Position numbers and translations under genes: made by a program. This document shows, one piece after another, positions 18,356 through 28,447 of a stretch of DNA of 64,000 nt (positions are counted from its first letter, which is position 1; the number at the start of each line of letters is the position of its first letter). Under the pieces are notes generated by a model that worked only from the letters and a program-made list of their open reading frames with translations, was not told where the DNA came from and did not search any database. Source of the DNA: Tsuneonella troitsensis (lineage in GTDB: Bacteria; Pseudomonadota; Alphaproteobacteria; Sphingomonadales; Sphingomonadaceae); assembly GCF_001441535.1 (NCBI RefSeq), contig NZ_LMAU01000002.1, positions 186,001 to 250,000 of the forward strand, in the 5' to 3' direction.

Positions 18356-20542
18356 ATGGCCGATATCACACCCGAGATCGTCGAGGCCCACGGCCTCAGC
18401 CCCGAGGAATACGAGCGCGTGCTCCACGCGATGGGGCGCGAGCCCAACCTCGTCGAGCTCGGAATATTCTCGGTCATGTGGTCCGAGCACTGCAGCTACA
18501 AGTCGAGCCGGCTCCACCTGAAGAAGCTGCCGACCGAGGCGCCGTGGGTCATCTGCGGCCCTGGCGAGAACGCGGGCGTGATCGACATCGGGGACGGCCC
18601 CAATGGGACTAAGCTGGCGGCGATCTTCAAGATGGAGAGCCACAACCACCCCAGCTACATCGAACCCTACCAGGGTGCGGCGACCGGGGTGGGCGGCATC
18701 CTGCGCGATGTGTTCACGATGGGCGCGCGGCCGGTCGCCAACATGAACGCGCTGCGGTTCGGGCGGCCCGATCACCCCAAGATGAAGCACCTCGTCAAGG
18801 GCGTGGTCGCGGGGATCGGCGGCTACGGCAACTGCGTGGGTGTGCCGACGGTCGGCGGCGAAACGAACTTCCATCCGGCGTACGACGGTAACATCCTGGT
18901 CAACGCGATGACCGTGGGCGTCGCCGATGCCGACAAGATCTTCTATTCGGCGGCGACCGGCCTCGGCAATCCGATCGTCTACGTCGGCTCCAAGACCGGA
19001 CGCGACGGAATCCATGGCGCGACGATGGCCAGTGCCGACTTCGGCGACGATGCCGATGCCAAGCGCCCGACCGTGCAGGTCGGCGACCCGTTCACCGAAA
19101 AGCTGCTGATCGAGGCCTGCCTCGAACTGATGGCGACCGATGCGATCGTCGCGATCCAGGACATGGGCGCGGCGGGGCTGACATCGTCGAGCGTCGAGAT
19201 GGCGACCAACGGCAAGGCGGGCATCCGCCTGGTGATGGACAACGTCCCTTGCCGCGAAGAGGGGATGACCCCCTACGAGATGATGCTTTCCGAGAGCCAG
19301 GAGCGGATGCTCATGGTGCTGAAGCCCGGCAAGGAAGCCATGGCCGAGGCGATCTTCCACAAGTGGGAGCTCGACTTCGCGGTGATCGGCGAAGTCACCG
19401 ACACCGGGCACATGGTGCTCGAATGGCAGGGCGAAGTCGTGTGCGACATTCCGCTCGGCCCGCTCGCCGCCGACGCGCCGCTCTACGACCGCCCGGCGAT
19501 GAGCCGCGAGGAATACAAGGCCTGGGCCAAGGTCGAGCCGCTGGGCGAGGTACCGGTGAGCACCGACATCGGCGCGGACCTGCTTAAGCTGATGGCCAGC
19601 CCCGACCTCGCCAGCAGGCGGTGGATCTGGGAGCAATACGATTCGCAGGTCGGCGCCGACACGCTCCAGTTATCGGGCGGCGACGCGGCGGTCGTACGCG
19701 TCCACGGCACCCGCAAGGCGCTGGCGATGACCACCGACTGCACACCGCGCTATTGCTACGCCGACCCCTACGAAGGCGGCAAGCAGGCGATCGCCGAGGC
19801 GTATCGCAATCTCTGCGCGGTCGGCGCGCGTCCGCTGGCAGTGACCAACTGCCTCAACTTCGCCAACCCCCAGCGGCCCGAGATCATGGCGCAGCTCGTG
19901 GGCTGCCTCGAAGGCATGGGCGACGCCTGCCGCTCATTGGACTTTCCGATCGTGAGCGGCAACGTGAGCCTCTATAACGAGAGCAAGGCGACGGGCGGTG
20001 GCAGCGCGATCCTGCCTACCCCGGCGATCGGCGGCGTGGGCATCATCGACGATTACGCGAAGATGGCGACCATCGGGTTCAAGGCCGAGGGCGATGCCCT
20101 GTTCGTGATCGGCGACAACAACGGTCACCTGGGCCAGTCGCTATGGCTGCGCGAACTGCACGGTCTGGAAAACGGCGATGCGCCTTCCGTGGATCTCTCG
20201 CGCGAGCGTCAACGGGGCGAGTTCGTCCGGCAATTGATCGAGCAAGGGCTGGTGAACGCGGTTCACGACGTATCCGATGGCGGTCTGCTCGTGGCGATCG
20301 CGGAAATGGCGCTCAAGGGCGGTCTGGGCGTCGAGCTGGAACAGATCGGTGATCATTTTACCGCGTTCGGCGAGGACCAGGGGCGCTATCTCGTCACTTC
20401 GTCCGCGGCAGAGCGCATCCAGGCGGCCGGCATTCCGATGCATCGGATCGGCACCGTCGGCGGCGATACGGTCGCGGGTATCTCCCTCGCCGCCTTGCGC
20501 GAAGGCAGCGACAGCTTCTTCCGCGACTGGATGGAGGACTGA
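18356..20542 (+). CDS. purL: Phosphoribosylformylglycinamidine synthase subunit PurL
   Basis: PurL is the ATP-dependent synthetase subunit of the PurLQS complex, which converts FGAR to FGAM in purine synthesis. The 728-residue length fits the short bacterial form that needs PurQ and PurS. Hallmarks are [64 protein letters not shown] and [20 protein letters not shown]. The stop overlaps the next start (TGATG). purQ and purS are not in the window. Confidence 0.97.
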   Translation: MADITPEIVEAHGLSPEEYERVLHAMGREPNLVELGIFSVMWSEHCSYKSSRLHLKKLPTEAPWVICGPGENAGVIDIGDGPNGTKLAAIFKMESHNHPSYIEPYQGAATGVGGILRDVFTMGARPVANMNALRFGRPDHPKMKHLVKGVVAGIGGYGNCVGVPTVGGETNFHPAYDGNILVNAMTVGVADADKIFYSAATGLGNPIVYVGSKTGRDGIHGATMASADFGDDADAKRPTVQVGDPFTEKLLIEACLELMATDAIVAIQDMGAAGLTSSSVEMATNGKAGIRLVMDNVPCREEGMTPYEMMLSESQERMLMVLKPGKEAMAEAIFHKWELDFAVIGEVTDTGHMVLEWQGEVVCDIPLGPLAADAPLYDRPAMSREEYKAWAKVEPLGEVPVSTDIGADLLKLMASPDLASRRWIWEQYDSQVGADTLQLSGGDAAVVRVHGTRKALAMTTDCTPRYCYADPYEGGKQAIAEAYRNLCAVGARPLAVTNCLNFANPQRPEIMAQLVGCLEGMGDACRSLDFPIVSGNVSLYNESKATGGGSAILPTPAIGGVGIIDDYAKMATIGFKAEGDALFVIGDNNGHLGQSLWLRELHGLENGDAPSVDLSRERQRGEFVRQLIEQGLVNAVHDVSDGGLLVAIAEMALKGGLGVELEQIGDHFTAFGEDQGRYLVTSSAAERIQAAGIPMHRIGTVGGDTVAGISLAALREGSDSFFRDWMED

Positions 20543-20949
20543 TGACGTCCGGCTATTCCGGCACGCCGCTCGCGAAGAAGCTGTCGCTGCGCGATGGGCA
20601 GCGGGTCTGGTTCAGCGGGATGCCGGAACACGTCCGTGACGAGATCGACGAGTATGCGCTGGAACTGACATTCGTCGCGGACCCCGCGGAAGGGATCGAT
20701 GCCGCGCACGTGTTCGTGACGCGCAGCGCGGAACTCGAAGCCCTGCTTCCCACGCTCCGCAATCAGGTCGCGAGCGACGGTCAGGTCTGGGTGAGCTGGC
20801 CGAAACAGGCTGCGAAGGTCGAAACCGACGTAACGGAGGACACGATCCGGGAGATCGCCCTGCCCCTCGGCTTCGTCGACACCAAGGTCTGCGCGATCGA
20901 CGAGATCTGGTCGGCCCTCAAGCTGGTGATCCGCAAGGAACTGCGTTGA
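20542..20949 (+). CDS. DUF3052 family protein
   Basis: The 135-residue soluble protein begins GYSGTPLAKKLSLRDGQRVW, the DUF3052 signature, and contains HVFVTRSAELEALLPTLR and VWVSWPKQAAKVETDVTEDT. The family has no established biochemical function. It is coupled to purL by a one-base overlap and to the nitroreductase by a TTGA overlap. Confidence 0.87.
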   Translation: MTSGYSGTPLAKKLSLRDGQRVWFSGMPEHVRDEIDEYALELTFVADPAEGIDAAHVFVTRSAELEALLPTLRNQVASDGQVWVSWPKQAAKVETDVTEDTIREIALPLGFVDTKVCAIDEIWSALKLVIRKELR

Positions 20950-21611
20950 GCGAAGCGGCCTTTCCGGCGCTGCCCGCTCTTTCGGACGAGGAGCGGATCG
21001 CGCGCGCCCGCGCTGCCTACGAACACCTCGCCACGCGCAAGACGTGCCGCGCCTTCGCCGACACGCCCGTTCCGCGCGAGGTGATCGAATCCGCCATCCG
21101 GGCCGCGGGCACGGCACCCTCGGGCGCCAACCACCAGCCGTGGCATTTCACCGCGATCGCCTCGCCCGAGATCAAGCGAGCGATCCGCGAGGCGGCAGAG
21201 GCCGAGGAACGCGAGTTCTACGCCGGTCGTGCGAGCGACGAATGGCTCGATGCCCTCGCGCCGCTCGGCACCGATGCCGATAAGCCGTTCCTCGAAATCG
21301 CGCCCTGGCTGATCGTGTGCTTCGCCCAGCGAAAAGGCGGCCTCGACGAAGATGGCGAAACGAACAATTACTACGTCACCGAAAGCGTCGGCATTGCCTG
21401 CGGGATGCTGCTGGCGACGCTTCACGATGCGGGTCTTGCGACGTTGACGCACACGCCCAGCCCAATGGGCTTCCTGCGCGAGATTTGCCGGCGCCCAGCT
21501 CTCGAAAAGCCGCTGATGATCGTGGTCGTCGGGCACCCCGCCGCTGATGCGACGGTGACCGATCACGCCCTGCGCAAGAAGCCGATCGAACAGATCGCCA
21601 GCTGGCTTTAG
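20946..21611 (+). CDS. Nitroreductase family protein
   Basis: The 221-residue flavoprotein has the FMN-binding N-terminal block TRKTCRAFADTPVPREVIES (RxxRxF-like), then AAGTAPSGANHQPWHF, and the C-terminal FMN contact region EKPLMIVVVGHPA. It is expected to use NAD(P)H to reduce nitro compounds, quinones or similar substrates. The TTG start at 20946 overlaps the previous stop codon, and no downstream ATG keeps the full domain. Its 3' end overlaps the convergent coq4 gene by four bases. Confidence 0.9.
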   Translation: MSEAAFPALPALSDEERIARARAAYEHLATRKTCRAFADTPVPREVIESAIRAAGTAPSGANHQPWHFTAIASPEIKRAIREAAEAEEREFYAGRASDEWLDALAPLGTDADKPFLEIAPWLIVCFAQRKGGLDEDGETNNYYVTESVGIACGMLLATLHDAGLATLTHTPSPMGFLREICRRPALEKPLMIVVVGHPAADATVTDHALRKKPIEQIASWL

Positions 21612-22450
21612 GCCGCCAGCATTTTCTCCGGGATCGCTTTGCCGAGCAGGTCGTAGGGGTCGATCCCTTCGCTCCGCCACACGTCGTGGCACGCCTTGTA
21701 CCAGACAGCGGGTGTGATCCCGAGCCTGGCACGCGCGTCGGCCAGATCGAGCGCGAGCAGTTCGCGGATCGACATGGCGATGAGCGGAGGACAGGTCTTG
21801 CCCAGGCGATGCGCCTCGCGCACCGCGCGCCAGATCGGTGCCTTGCTCTTGACCTGCTTGGTGATGTTGAATGCGCCGGCATAGCCCAGCAGCAGATGGC
21901 CGGGCGCAGGGCTCTGCCCGTGCGTGAACAACAGGACGCATTGCTCGCCCAACGCGTCGCGGCCGTAGCCCGTCAGCACGTGCATCAGGTCGTGCGTGTC
22001 CCGTTGCCGGAAACCGTACCACTGGATGAGGTCGTCGTATTTCGGGCGACCGGTCTTTTCCGATTCGGCGACGAGGCCCGCCGCCGACAGACCCTCGCGC
22101 TCCATGAAGTCGCAATAGGCGTGCGCCACGGTGCCCTTCGGCAGCCTGCGAAGCGCCGCGTGATCGTCGAGGATCGGCGCCAGCGCCGGTTCTTCGGCAC
22201 GCAGGCGGTCGCCCTGCTCGCTCAGCGTCAGCGCGCGGGCACGGGGCATGAAATGCTTCGAGGGCAGCGATTCGTAGATCTCGAACACCAGTGCGGTGTT
22301 TTCCTTGTCCTTGATCAACGCGTTGAACTTGCGCAGCGCGCGGCGCACGTCGCGCTTGGGCTGCGGGCGGGCGGGATCGCGGAAAACGGTGCCGTCCGCC
22401 GCGCAGGCAAGGTTGGGATCGGAGACGGGCATAGGCGTGAGATCGGTCAT
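21608..22450 (-). CDS. Coq4 family ubiquinone biosynthesis protein
   Basis: The 280-residue protein carries the Coq4 metal motif HDxxHx11E in RDTHDLMHVLTGYGRDALGE near residues 148-165. LVFEIYESLPSKHFMPRA and GHLLLGYAGAFN are also seen. Eukaryotic Coq4 acts in ubiquinone assembly, and the bacterial members are assumed to do the same. The start region has two palindromes and a plausible promoter. It is convergent with the nitroreductase and tandem to serB. Confidence 0.85.
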   Translation of the reverse strand: MTDLTPMPVSDPNLACAADGTVFRDPARPQPKRDVRRALRKFNALIKDKENTALVFEIYESLPSKHFMPRARALTLSEQGDRLRAEEPALAPILDDHAALRRLPKGTVAHAYCDFMEREGLSAAGLVAESEKTGRPKYDDLIQWYGFRQRDTHDLMHVLTGYGRDALGEQCVLLFTHGQSPAPGHLLLGYAGAFNITKQVKSKAPIWRAVREAHRLGKTCPPLIAMSIRELLALDLADARARLGITPAVWYKACHDVWRSEGIDPYDLLGKAIPEKMLAA

Positions 22451-22466
22451 GGCTGGGCGTCTCTAC

Positions 22467-22508
22467 TGACAGAAATGTCAATATAGCGTTGCGATCCGCA
22501 ACTGGAAA
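22467..22508 (-). promoter_or_regulatory. Predicted coq4 promoter with two palindromes
   Basis: On the minus strand, TTTCCA (22508-22503) and TATATT (22485-22480), spaced 17 bases, make a credible promoter. A perfect inverted repeat GTTGCG-ATC-CGCAAC (22488-22502) fills the spacer. A second perfect one, TGACA-GAAA-TGTCA (22467-22480), abuts the -10. Their placement suits repressor binding, although the first could also be a short serB terminator stem. Confidence 0.45.
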
Positions 22509-22513
22509 GAGGC

Positions 22514-23398
22514 TTAGCCCGCGACCCACTCGTCGCGCGGGATGCCGAGCAGCGAAAGGATCGCGGTCAGGTCTCCGCGGTCGATCCATCCGTCCGCCGC
22601 GGACCGCGCCTTGGGTTTCGCGCGAAAGGCGATACCCCAGGTCGCCGCCTCGATCATCGGAATGTCGTTCGCCCCGTCGCCGGTCGCCAGAGTGGGGACG
22701 TTTTCGCCGAGCCGCAGGGCCTCTTCGACCAGCACCCGGCGCTTCACCGCGCTGTCGACGATCCCGCCGACAAGGCCACCGGTCAACTTGCCGTCGACCA
22801 CGGTGAGACGGTTGCCGACTACGTGCTCGAAGCCGAGGTCTTCGGCCACGGGATCGGCGAAATGGTGGAAGCCGCCGGTGACCAGGACCGTGCGGCACCC
22901 CTTCGACTTCAGCGTGGCGACGAGCGTGCGGGCGCCCTCCATCGGGCGGATGCGGTCGGCGAGGCAGGTGGCGATCGTGTCTTCGGGCAGACCGGCCAGG
23001 AGCCCCACCCGCTCGGTCAGCGCGCTGACAAAGTCGAGTTCGCCCTGCATCGCGCGCTCGGTGATCGCGGCAACCCGGTCCTTCAGGCCCGCGAAGTCGG
23101 CCAGTTCGTCGATGCATTCCTGCCCGATCATAGTCGAATCCATGTCCGACACGAACAGGCGGGGTACGGCGATTTCCTGCGCCGACACCAGCAGATCCGA
23201 CGGCGCGAAGTGGGTATCCAGCACGCGCCGGAGCGTTGCCGGATCGCCGTTGGGCAGCATGATCTGCAGCACGTCGCCGCAGAAATCGAGCATCACGGCG
23301 GCGGCGATGCGCATCCCCTCGCCCTCAAGCGCGGCGGTTGCAGCATCGAGCCGTGTTTCCAGGTCCTGCGGGTCTGCTATCAGCCGCGCGATGAGCAC
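22514..23398 (-). CDS. serB: Phosphoserine phosphatase
   Basis: SerB performs the last step of serine synthesis. The 294-residue protein has an ACT-like N-terminal part and a HAD phosphatase domain: motif [17 protein letters not shown] near residue 85, motif II LVTGGF, the conserved Lys in SAVKRRVL, and motif [16 protein letters not shown] chose the GTG at 23398 because a GGAGA motif lies 8 bases upstream. An ATG at 23458 would extend it by 20 residues. The start region overlaps the divergent miaA start by eight bases. Confidence 0.95.
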   Translation of the reverse strand: MLIARLIADPQDLETRLDAATAALEGEGMRIAAAVMLDFCGDVLQIMLPNGDPATLRRVLDTHFAPSDLLVSAQEIAVPRLFVSDMDSTMIGQECIDELADFAGLKDRVAAITERAMQGELDFVSALTERVGLLAGLPEDTIATCLADRIRPMEGARTLVATLKSKGCRTVLVTGGFHHFADPVAEDLGFEHVVGNRLTVVDGKLTGGLVGGIVDSAVKRRVLVEEALRLGENVPTLATGDGANDIPMIEAATWGIAFRAKPKARSAADGWIDRGDLTAILSLLGIPRDEWVAG

Positions 23399-24362
23399 TG
23401 CGAAATCTCCGGAATTCGAGGGCGAAAAGCCCCCCGTAAAGCCACCGCTGGCGCTCATCGCAGGGCCGACCGCGAGCGGCAAGAGCGATCTGGCCGTCCG
23501 GCTTGCGCTGGCGCACGGGAACGCGGTGGTGATCAACGCCGACAGCGCGCAGGTCTATGCCGACCTGCGCGTTCTCAGCGCCCGGCCGACCGATCAGGAA
23601 ATGCGCGGGGTGCCTCACCGGCTGTTCGGCGAGTGGGACGGCGCGGTCGCCTGCTCCGCGGCAGACTGGGCAGCGGCGGCACGGGCACAGGTAAGCGCGG
23701 CTCATTCCGCGGGAAAGTTGCCGATCCTCGTCGGCGGCACCGGCCTTTACATTCGCACCTTGATCGACGGGATCGCGCCGGTCCCGGCGATCGACCCCGG
23801 CATTCGCGCCGAGGTCCGCGCGCTGCCGGTGGCCGAAGCCCACGCCGCGCTGGCGCGCGAAGACCCGCCGCGGGCGGCCGCCCTCGCCCCCGCCGACACG
23901 ACGCGCGTGGCCCGCGCGCTCGAGGTCGTGCGATCGACCGGCAAGCCGTTGTCCTTCTGGCAGTCGCAACGCGAGGGCGGGATCGGCGGCCATGTCGATT
24001 TGGTGCCGCTGGTGTTGGAAGCGGATCGGGAGTGGCTGGGCGATCGCTGCGACCGGCGGTTCGAGGTGATGCTGGATGCCGGCGCGGCGGACGAGGTGGC
24101 CGCATTGATGGCGCGCGACCTCGATCCCGCGCTTCCGGTCATGCGCGCCATCGGCGTGCGCGAGATCGCGCGGTGGCTGGAGGGCGAGATTGGCAAGGAC
24201 GATGCCGTGCGGGCCGGTCAGCTATCCACGCGGCAGTACGCGAAACGACAGACCACCTGGTTTCGCCACCAGCTCCCGTCCAATTGGCCTCGCATGGACG
24301 CTAAAAATATCATTCATGAGGACAAGATTGAAACTTTATATGCCAAATTGCTATTGACATGA
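23391..24362 (+). CDS. miaA: tRNA dimethylallyltransferase
   Basis: MiaA transfers dimethylallyl from DMAPP to A37 of tRNAs reading UNN codons. The 323-residue protein has the P-loop GPTASGKS near residues 26-33, [27 protein letters not shown] and the C-terminal [15 protein letters not shown]. The ATG at 23391 has no clear Shine-Dalgarno and overlaps the divergent serB start. The last 20 or so codons are AT-rich compared with the rest and probably contain promoter elements for ilvB. Confidence 0.95.
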   Translation: MSTAKSPEFEGEKPPVKPPLALIAGPTASGKSDLAVRLALAHGNAVVINADSAQVYADLRVLSARPTDQEMRGVPHRLFGEWDGAVACSAADWAAAARAQVSAAHSAGKLPILVGGTGLYIRTLIDGIAPVPAIDPGIRAEVRALPVAEAHAALAREDPPRAAALAPADTTRVARALEVVRSTGKPLSFWQSQREGGIGGHVDLVPLVLEADREWLGDRCDRRFEVMLDAGAADEVAALMARDLDPALPVMRAIGVREIARWLEGEIGKDDAVRAGQLSTRQYAKRQTTWFRHQLPSNWPRMDAKNIIHEDKIETLYAKLLLT

Positions 24363-24402
24363 CATATACTGTCTCATAGTGCCGGAGACCTCGAGAGAGA
24401 GA

Positions 24403-24438
24403 CGACCCGGCGCGCAGTCCCCGCGCCGGGTCGCTTTT
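24403..24438 (+). terminator. Rho-independent hairpin between miaA and ilvB (terminator or attenuator)
   Basis: A 12-bp perfect stem (left arm 24403-24414, right arm 24422-24433) with a 7-base loop is followed by CTTTTAT. It is 40 bases after miaA and 70 bases before ilvB, so it either ends miaA transcripts or attenuates ilvB. Two further perfect hairpins follow at 24443-24462 (7-bp stem) and 24471-24485 (6-bp stem). I found no leader peptide rich in branched-chain codons. Confidence 0.75.
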
Positions 24439-24507
24439 ATCTGGGGCCGGTCGAACGGCCCCTGGGTCGAGCCGGTCCGACCGGCGGGGACGAAAGGACG
24501 AAGACAA

Positions 24508-26253
24508 GTGGCCGAGCATAGCGGCGCAAAAATCCTGATCGAATGCTTGGTGCGACAGGGGGTCGAATTCGTGTTCGGCTACCCCGGCGGCGCGGTCCTG
24601 CCGATTTATGACGAACTGTTCGCCGACAATCGCATCCGCCACATCCTCGTCCGCCACGAAGCGGGCGCAGCCCACGCGGCCGAAGGTTACGCCCGCTCCA
24701 CCGGCAAGCCGGGCGTGGTGCTCGTGACGAGCGGTCCCGGCGCGACCAACGCGGTGACCGGGATCGCGGACGCGTTCATGGATTCGATCCCGCTGGTGAT
24801 CCTCACCGGCCAGGTCGCGACCCCGCTGATCGGCACCGACGCGTTCCAGGAAGCCGACACGATCGGCATTACCCGCCACTGCACCAAGCACAACTACCTC
24901 GTGAAGGACCCCGCGAAGCTGCAGGCGACCATCGACGAGGCATTCCGCATCGCCACTTCGGGACGTCCCGGACCCGTGCTGATCGACATTCCCAAGGACG
25001 TGCAGGTCGCGCAGGCGACTCTCGACACGGCGGAACCGGCACAGGTCGCGTCTTCGCGCTACAATCCGCCCTCGACCGCACCGCTCGACGACGTGCTCGA
25101 CGCGATCGACATGCTTGCCGCCGCCGAGCGACCGGTGTTCTACACCGGCGGCGGCGTGATCAACTCCGGCCCGCGGGCGACCCAGCTCCTGCGCGAACTG
25201 CAGGACCTGACCGGCGCTCCGGTCACGAGCACGCTCATGGGCCTCGGCGCCTTCCCGGCCGACCATCCCGACTGGCTCGGGATGCTGGGCATGCACGGCA
25301 CCTACGAAGCCAACATGGCGATGAACAAGTGCGACCTGATGGTGTGCATCGGCGCGCGGTTCGACGACCGGGTGACCGGCCGCCTCGACGCCTTCAGCCC
25401 GGAATCGAAGAAGATCCACATCGATATCGACCGTGCGAGCATCAACAAGGTGGTCCGGGTGGACCTGGCGCTGCTGAGCGATTGCGCCGCCGTGCTGGAA
25501 CAGCTCGTCGCGGCCTGGGGCACGCGCAAGGCCGTGAACCTGGGCGAATGGAAGGCGCGCATCGCCGGTTGGCGCGCACGCGAAAGCCTCGCCTATCCGC
25601 CCAGCCGCAGCGAGATCATGCCCCAGCTCGCGGTCGAGCGCCTGTTCGCCCTCACGCGCGATCGCGACCCGATCATCACCACCGAGGTCGGCCAGCACCA
25701 GATGTGGGCGGCGCAGTATTTCGGGTTCTTCGGCCCGAACAAGTGGCTGACCAGCGGCGGCCTCGGCACGATGGGCTATGGCCTGCCCGCCGCGATCGGC
25801 GCGCAGCTCGGCAATCCGGACGCCCTCGTCATCGACATCGCGGGCGAAGCCTCGATCCAGATGAATATCCAGGAACTCGGCACCGCGAGCCAGTACCGCC
25901 TGCCGGTCAAGATCTTCATCCTCAACAACGAATACATGGGGATGGTCCGCCAATGGCAGGAACTGACCTATGAAAGCCGTTACTCGAACTCCTATTCGGA
26001 CAGCCTGCCCGATTTCGTGAAGCTCGCCGAAGCCTATGGCTGGAAGGGCATCCGAATTTCGGACGAAGCCGGTCTCGACGCAGGCATTCAAGCGATGCTC
26101 GATCATGACGGCCCGGTGATCGTGGATTGCCAGGTATCGAAGGAAGCCAATTGCTTCCCGATGATCCCCAGCGGGGCTGCCCATACCGATATGCTGCTTT
26201 ATGGCGACCGCGTCGAAGGCACGCTCGACGACGAAGCCAAGGCACTGGTGTAG
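24508..26253 (+). CDS. ilvB: Acetolactate synthase large (catalytic) subunit
   Basis: IlvB uses thiamine diphosphate to make acetolactate or acetohydroxybutyrate, the first common step to valine, isoleucine and leucine. The 581-residue length is typical. The N-terminal [15 protein letters not shown] and [18 protein letters not shown] (with the catalytic Glu), the FAD region and C-terminal [15 protein letters not shown] are clear. The TPP/Mg motif reads GEAS rather than the common GDAS. I chose the GTG at 24508, which has AAGGA 8 bases upstream; a longer frame runs through the leader hairpins. ilvN follows after 13 bases. Confidence 0.96.
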   Translation: MAEHSGAKILIECLVRQGVEFVFGYPGGAVLPIYDELFADNRIRHILVRHEAGAAHAAEGYARSTGKPGVVLVTSGPGATNAVTGIADAFMDSIPLVILTGQVATPLIGTDAFQEADTIGITRHCTKHNYLVKDPAKLQATIDEAFRIATSGRPGPVLIDIPKDVQVAQATLDTAEPAQVASSRYNPPSTAPLDDVLDAIDMLAAAERPVFYTGGGVINSGPRATQLLRELQDLTGAPVTSTLMGLGAFPADHPDWLGMLGMHGTYEANMAMNKCDLMVCIGARFDDRVTGRLDAFSPESKKIHIDIDRASINKVVRVDLALLSDCAAVLEQLVAAWGTRKAVNLGEWKARIAGWRARESLAYPPSRSEIMPQLAVERLFALTRDRDPIITTEVGQHQMWAAQYFGFFGPNKWLTSGGLGTMGYGLPAAIGAQLGNPDALVIDIAGEASIQMNIQELGTASQYRLPVKIFILNNEYMGMVRQWQELTYESRYSNSYSDSLPDFVKLAEAYGWKGIRISDEAGLDAGIQAMLDHDGPVIVDCQVSKEANCFPMIPSGAAHTDMLLYGDRVEGTLDDEAKALV

Positions 26254-26266
26254 GGGCGCGAACACA

Positions 26267-26782
26267 ATGCACATCAAGGAAGCGCAAGCCGAGCGTCACG
26301 TGCTCGCCATCACCGTCGACAACGAGGCGGGGATCCTCGCCAAGATCGCGGGCCTGTTCACCGCGCGCGGCTACAACATCGACAGCCTGACCGTGGCGGA
26401 CATCAGTACCCGGCACGATGTCAGCCGGATCACCATCGTCACCAACGGACCCCAGGCGGTGATCGACCAGATCCACGCCCAGCTCGAACGGCTGGTGCCG
26501 GTCCACAAGGTCGTCGACCTGACCGAGGCCGGCCCGCACGTCGAGCGCGAGCTGGCGCTGGTGAAGGTCTCGGGCAGCGGCGAGAAGCGGGTCGAGGCGC
26601 TGCGTCTCGCCGACATCTTCCGCGCCAAGCCGGTCGACACCACCACCACCAGCTTCATCTTCGAAATTACCGGGACTCCGGACAAGATCGACAGCTTCGT
26701 CGGCCTGATGCGCGAGCTTGGGTTGGTCGAGGTCGGCCGGACGGGGATCGTCGGGATGATGCGCGGGGCGGAAGAGGCCTAA
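26267..26782 (+). CDS. ilvN: Acetolactate synthase small (regulatory) subunit
   Basis: The 171-residue protein has the N-terminal ACT domain of IlvN/IlvH (HVLAITVDNEAGILAKIAGL, then FTARGYNIDSLTVA) and a C-terminal ACT-like domain (ALVKVSGSGEKRVEALRLAD). It binds valine, activates IlvB and makes it feedback-sensitive. The ATG at 26267 was chosen over a longer frame overlapping ilvB. ilvC follows after a 134-bp gap that holds a palindromic repeat. Confidence 0.96.
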   Translation: MHIKEAQAERHVLAITVDNEAGILAKIAGLFTARGYNIDSLTVADISTRHDVSRITIVTNGPQAVIDQIHAQLERLVPVHKVVDLTEAGPHVERELALVKVSGSGEKRVEALRLADIFRAKPVDTTTTSFIFEITGTPDKIDSFVGLMRELGLVEVGRTGIVGMMRGAEEA

Positions 26783-26803
26783 AGCCGGACCAAGTTTTTC
26801 CTT

Positions 26804-26889
26804 GTCACCCTGAACTTGTTTCAGGGTCCATCACTCCGCATAGCTCAGCGCGCGCGGAGGAATGGATGCTGAAACGAGTTCAGCATGAC
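26804..26889. repeat. REP-like palindromic repeat between ilvN and ilvC
   Basis: Two short perfect hairpins, CCCTGAA-CTTGT-TTCAGGG (26808-26826) and ATGCTGAA-ACGAG-TTCAGCAT (26866-26886), are embedded in a larger imperfect inverted repeat. TCCATCACTCCGC pairs with GCGGAGGAATGGA with two mismatches, and the outer GTCA..CTGAAC arms also match. The sequence resembles dispersed intergenic palindromes seen in sphingomonad genomes, but I cannot check copies outside the window. It is seen once here. Confidence 0.7.
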
Positions 26890-26904
26890 GAATTCTGCGA
26901 CTGA

Positions 26905-27936
<1,032 letters not shown>

Positions 27937-27958
27937 GGCCGGTCGAACCGGTCCATCG

Positions 27959-27986
27959 GGCCGGCGGGATATCGATCCTGCCGGCC
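27959..27986 (+). terminator. GC-rich hairpin after ilvC (possible terminator without a T-run)
   Basis: An 11-bp stem with one G-T pair and a 6-base loop lies 22 bases after the ilvC stop. No T tract follows, so it may stabilise the 3' end or support Rho-dependent termination. Confidence 0.4.
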
Positions 27987-28021
27987 GCGTTGTCTCCGTA
28001 TCGATTTGGACGGAGGTCACG

Positions 28022-28447
28022 ATGCGCATATATCTGACGATACTGGCCGGTGCGGCCGCTTTGGCCCTGGCCGCCTGCGGCGATGCGGGGGCGCCCGAAA
28101 GCATGGGCGAGGACGGAGCGGCTGCCGCGCCGAGCGATGCGGCCACATCGGCGGCTCCAGATACTCCGGTCAGCAACTCGCCCTATCCCGGTGCCTCCGC
28201 GCCACCTGAACCCATGCCCGCCCCCGATAGCACCTCTGCCGACGACGAATGCGGGGCCGCGAAGGTCTCTGCCTATGTCGCGCAGGAAGCCACTCCTGCA
28301 GTCCGGGCACGGCTTGCCGCCGACGTCGGCCACGACCGGATCCGCTGGGTCGGCCCGGATACCGTCGTAACGATGGATTTTCGCCCCGACCGGCTTAATG
28401 TGGAGCTCGATTCTGCAGGTGTCATAACCGGAGGCAAGTGCTCGTGA
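28022..28447 (+). CDS. Lipoprotein with I78-type peptidase-inhibitor domain
   Basis: The 141-residue protein has a lipoprotein signal peptide with lipobox LAAC near residue 19, then a 50-residue Ala/Pro/Ser-rich linker. The C-terminal domain from about 75 reads ECGAAKVSAYVAQEA.. RIRWVGPDTVVTMDFRPDRL NVELD and ends ITGGKCS. This is the I78 (elastase-inhibitor) pattern with its two cysteines and the T.D.RPDRLN core. It is probably membrane-anchored in the periplasm, perhaps limiting serine proteases. The next gene, coupled by TGATG, carries a second I78-like domain. Confidence 0.82.
   Translation: MRIYLTILAGAAALALAACGDAGAPESMGEDGAAAAPSDAATSAAPDTPVSNSPYPGASAPPEPMPAPDSTSADDECGAAKVSAYVAQEATPAVRARLAADVGHDRIRWVGPDTVVTMDFRPDRLNVELDSAGVITGGKCS

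Noticed and set aside
22542-23390. 283-codon upstream extension of the miaA frame
   Set aside because: It lies antisense to serB. MiaA's own N-terminus begins at 23391 just before the P-loop.
24310-26277. 655-codon minus-strand frame
   Set aside because: It is a shadow of ilvB on the opposite strand.
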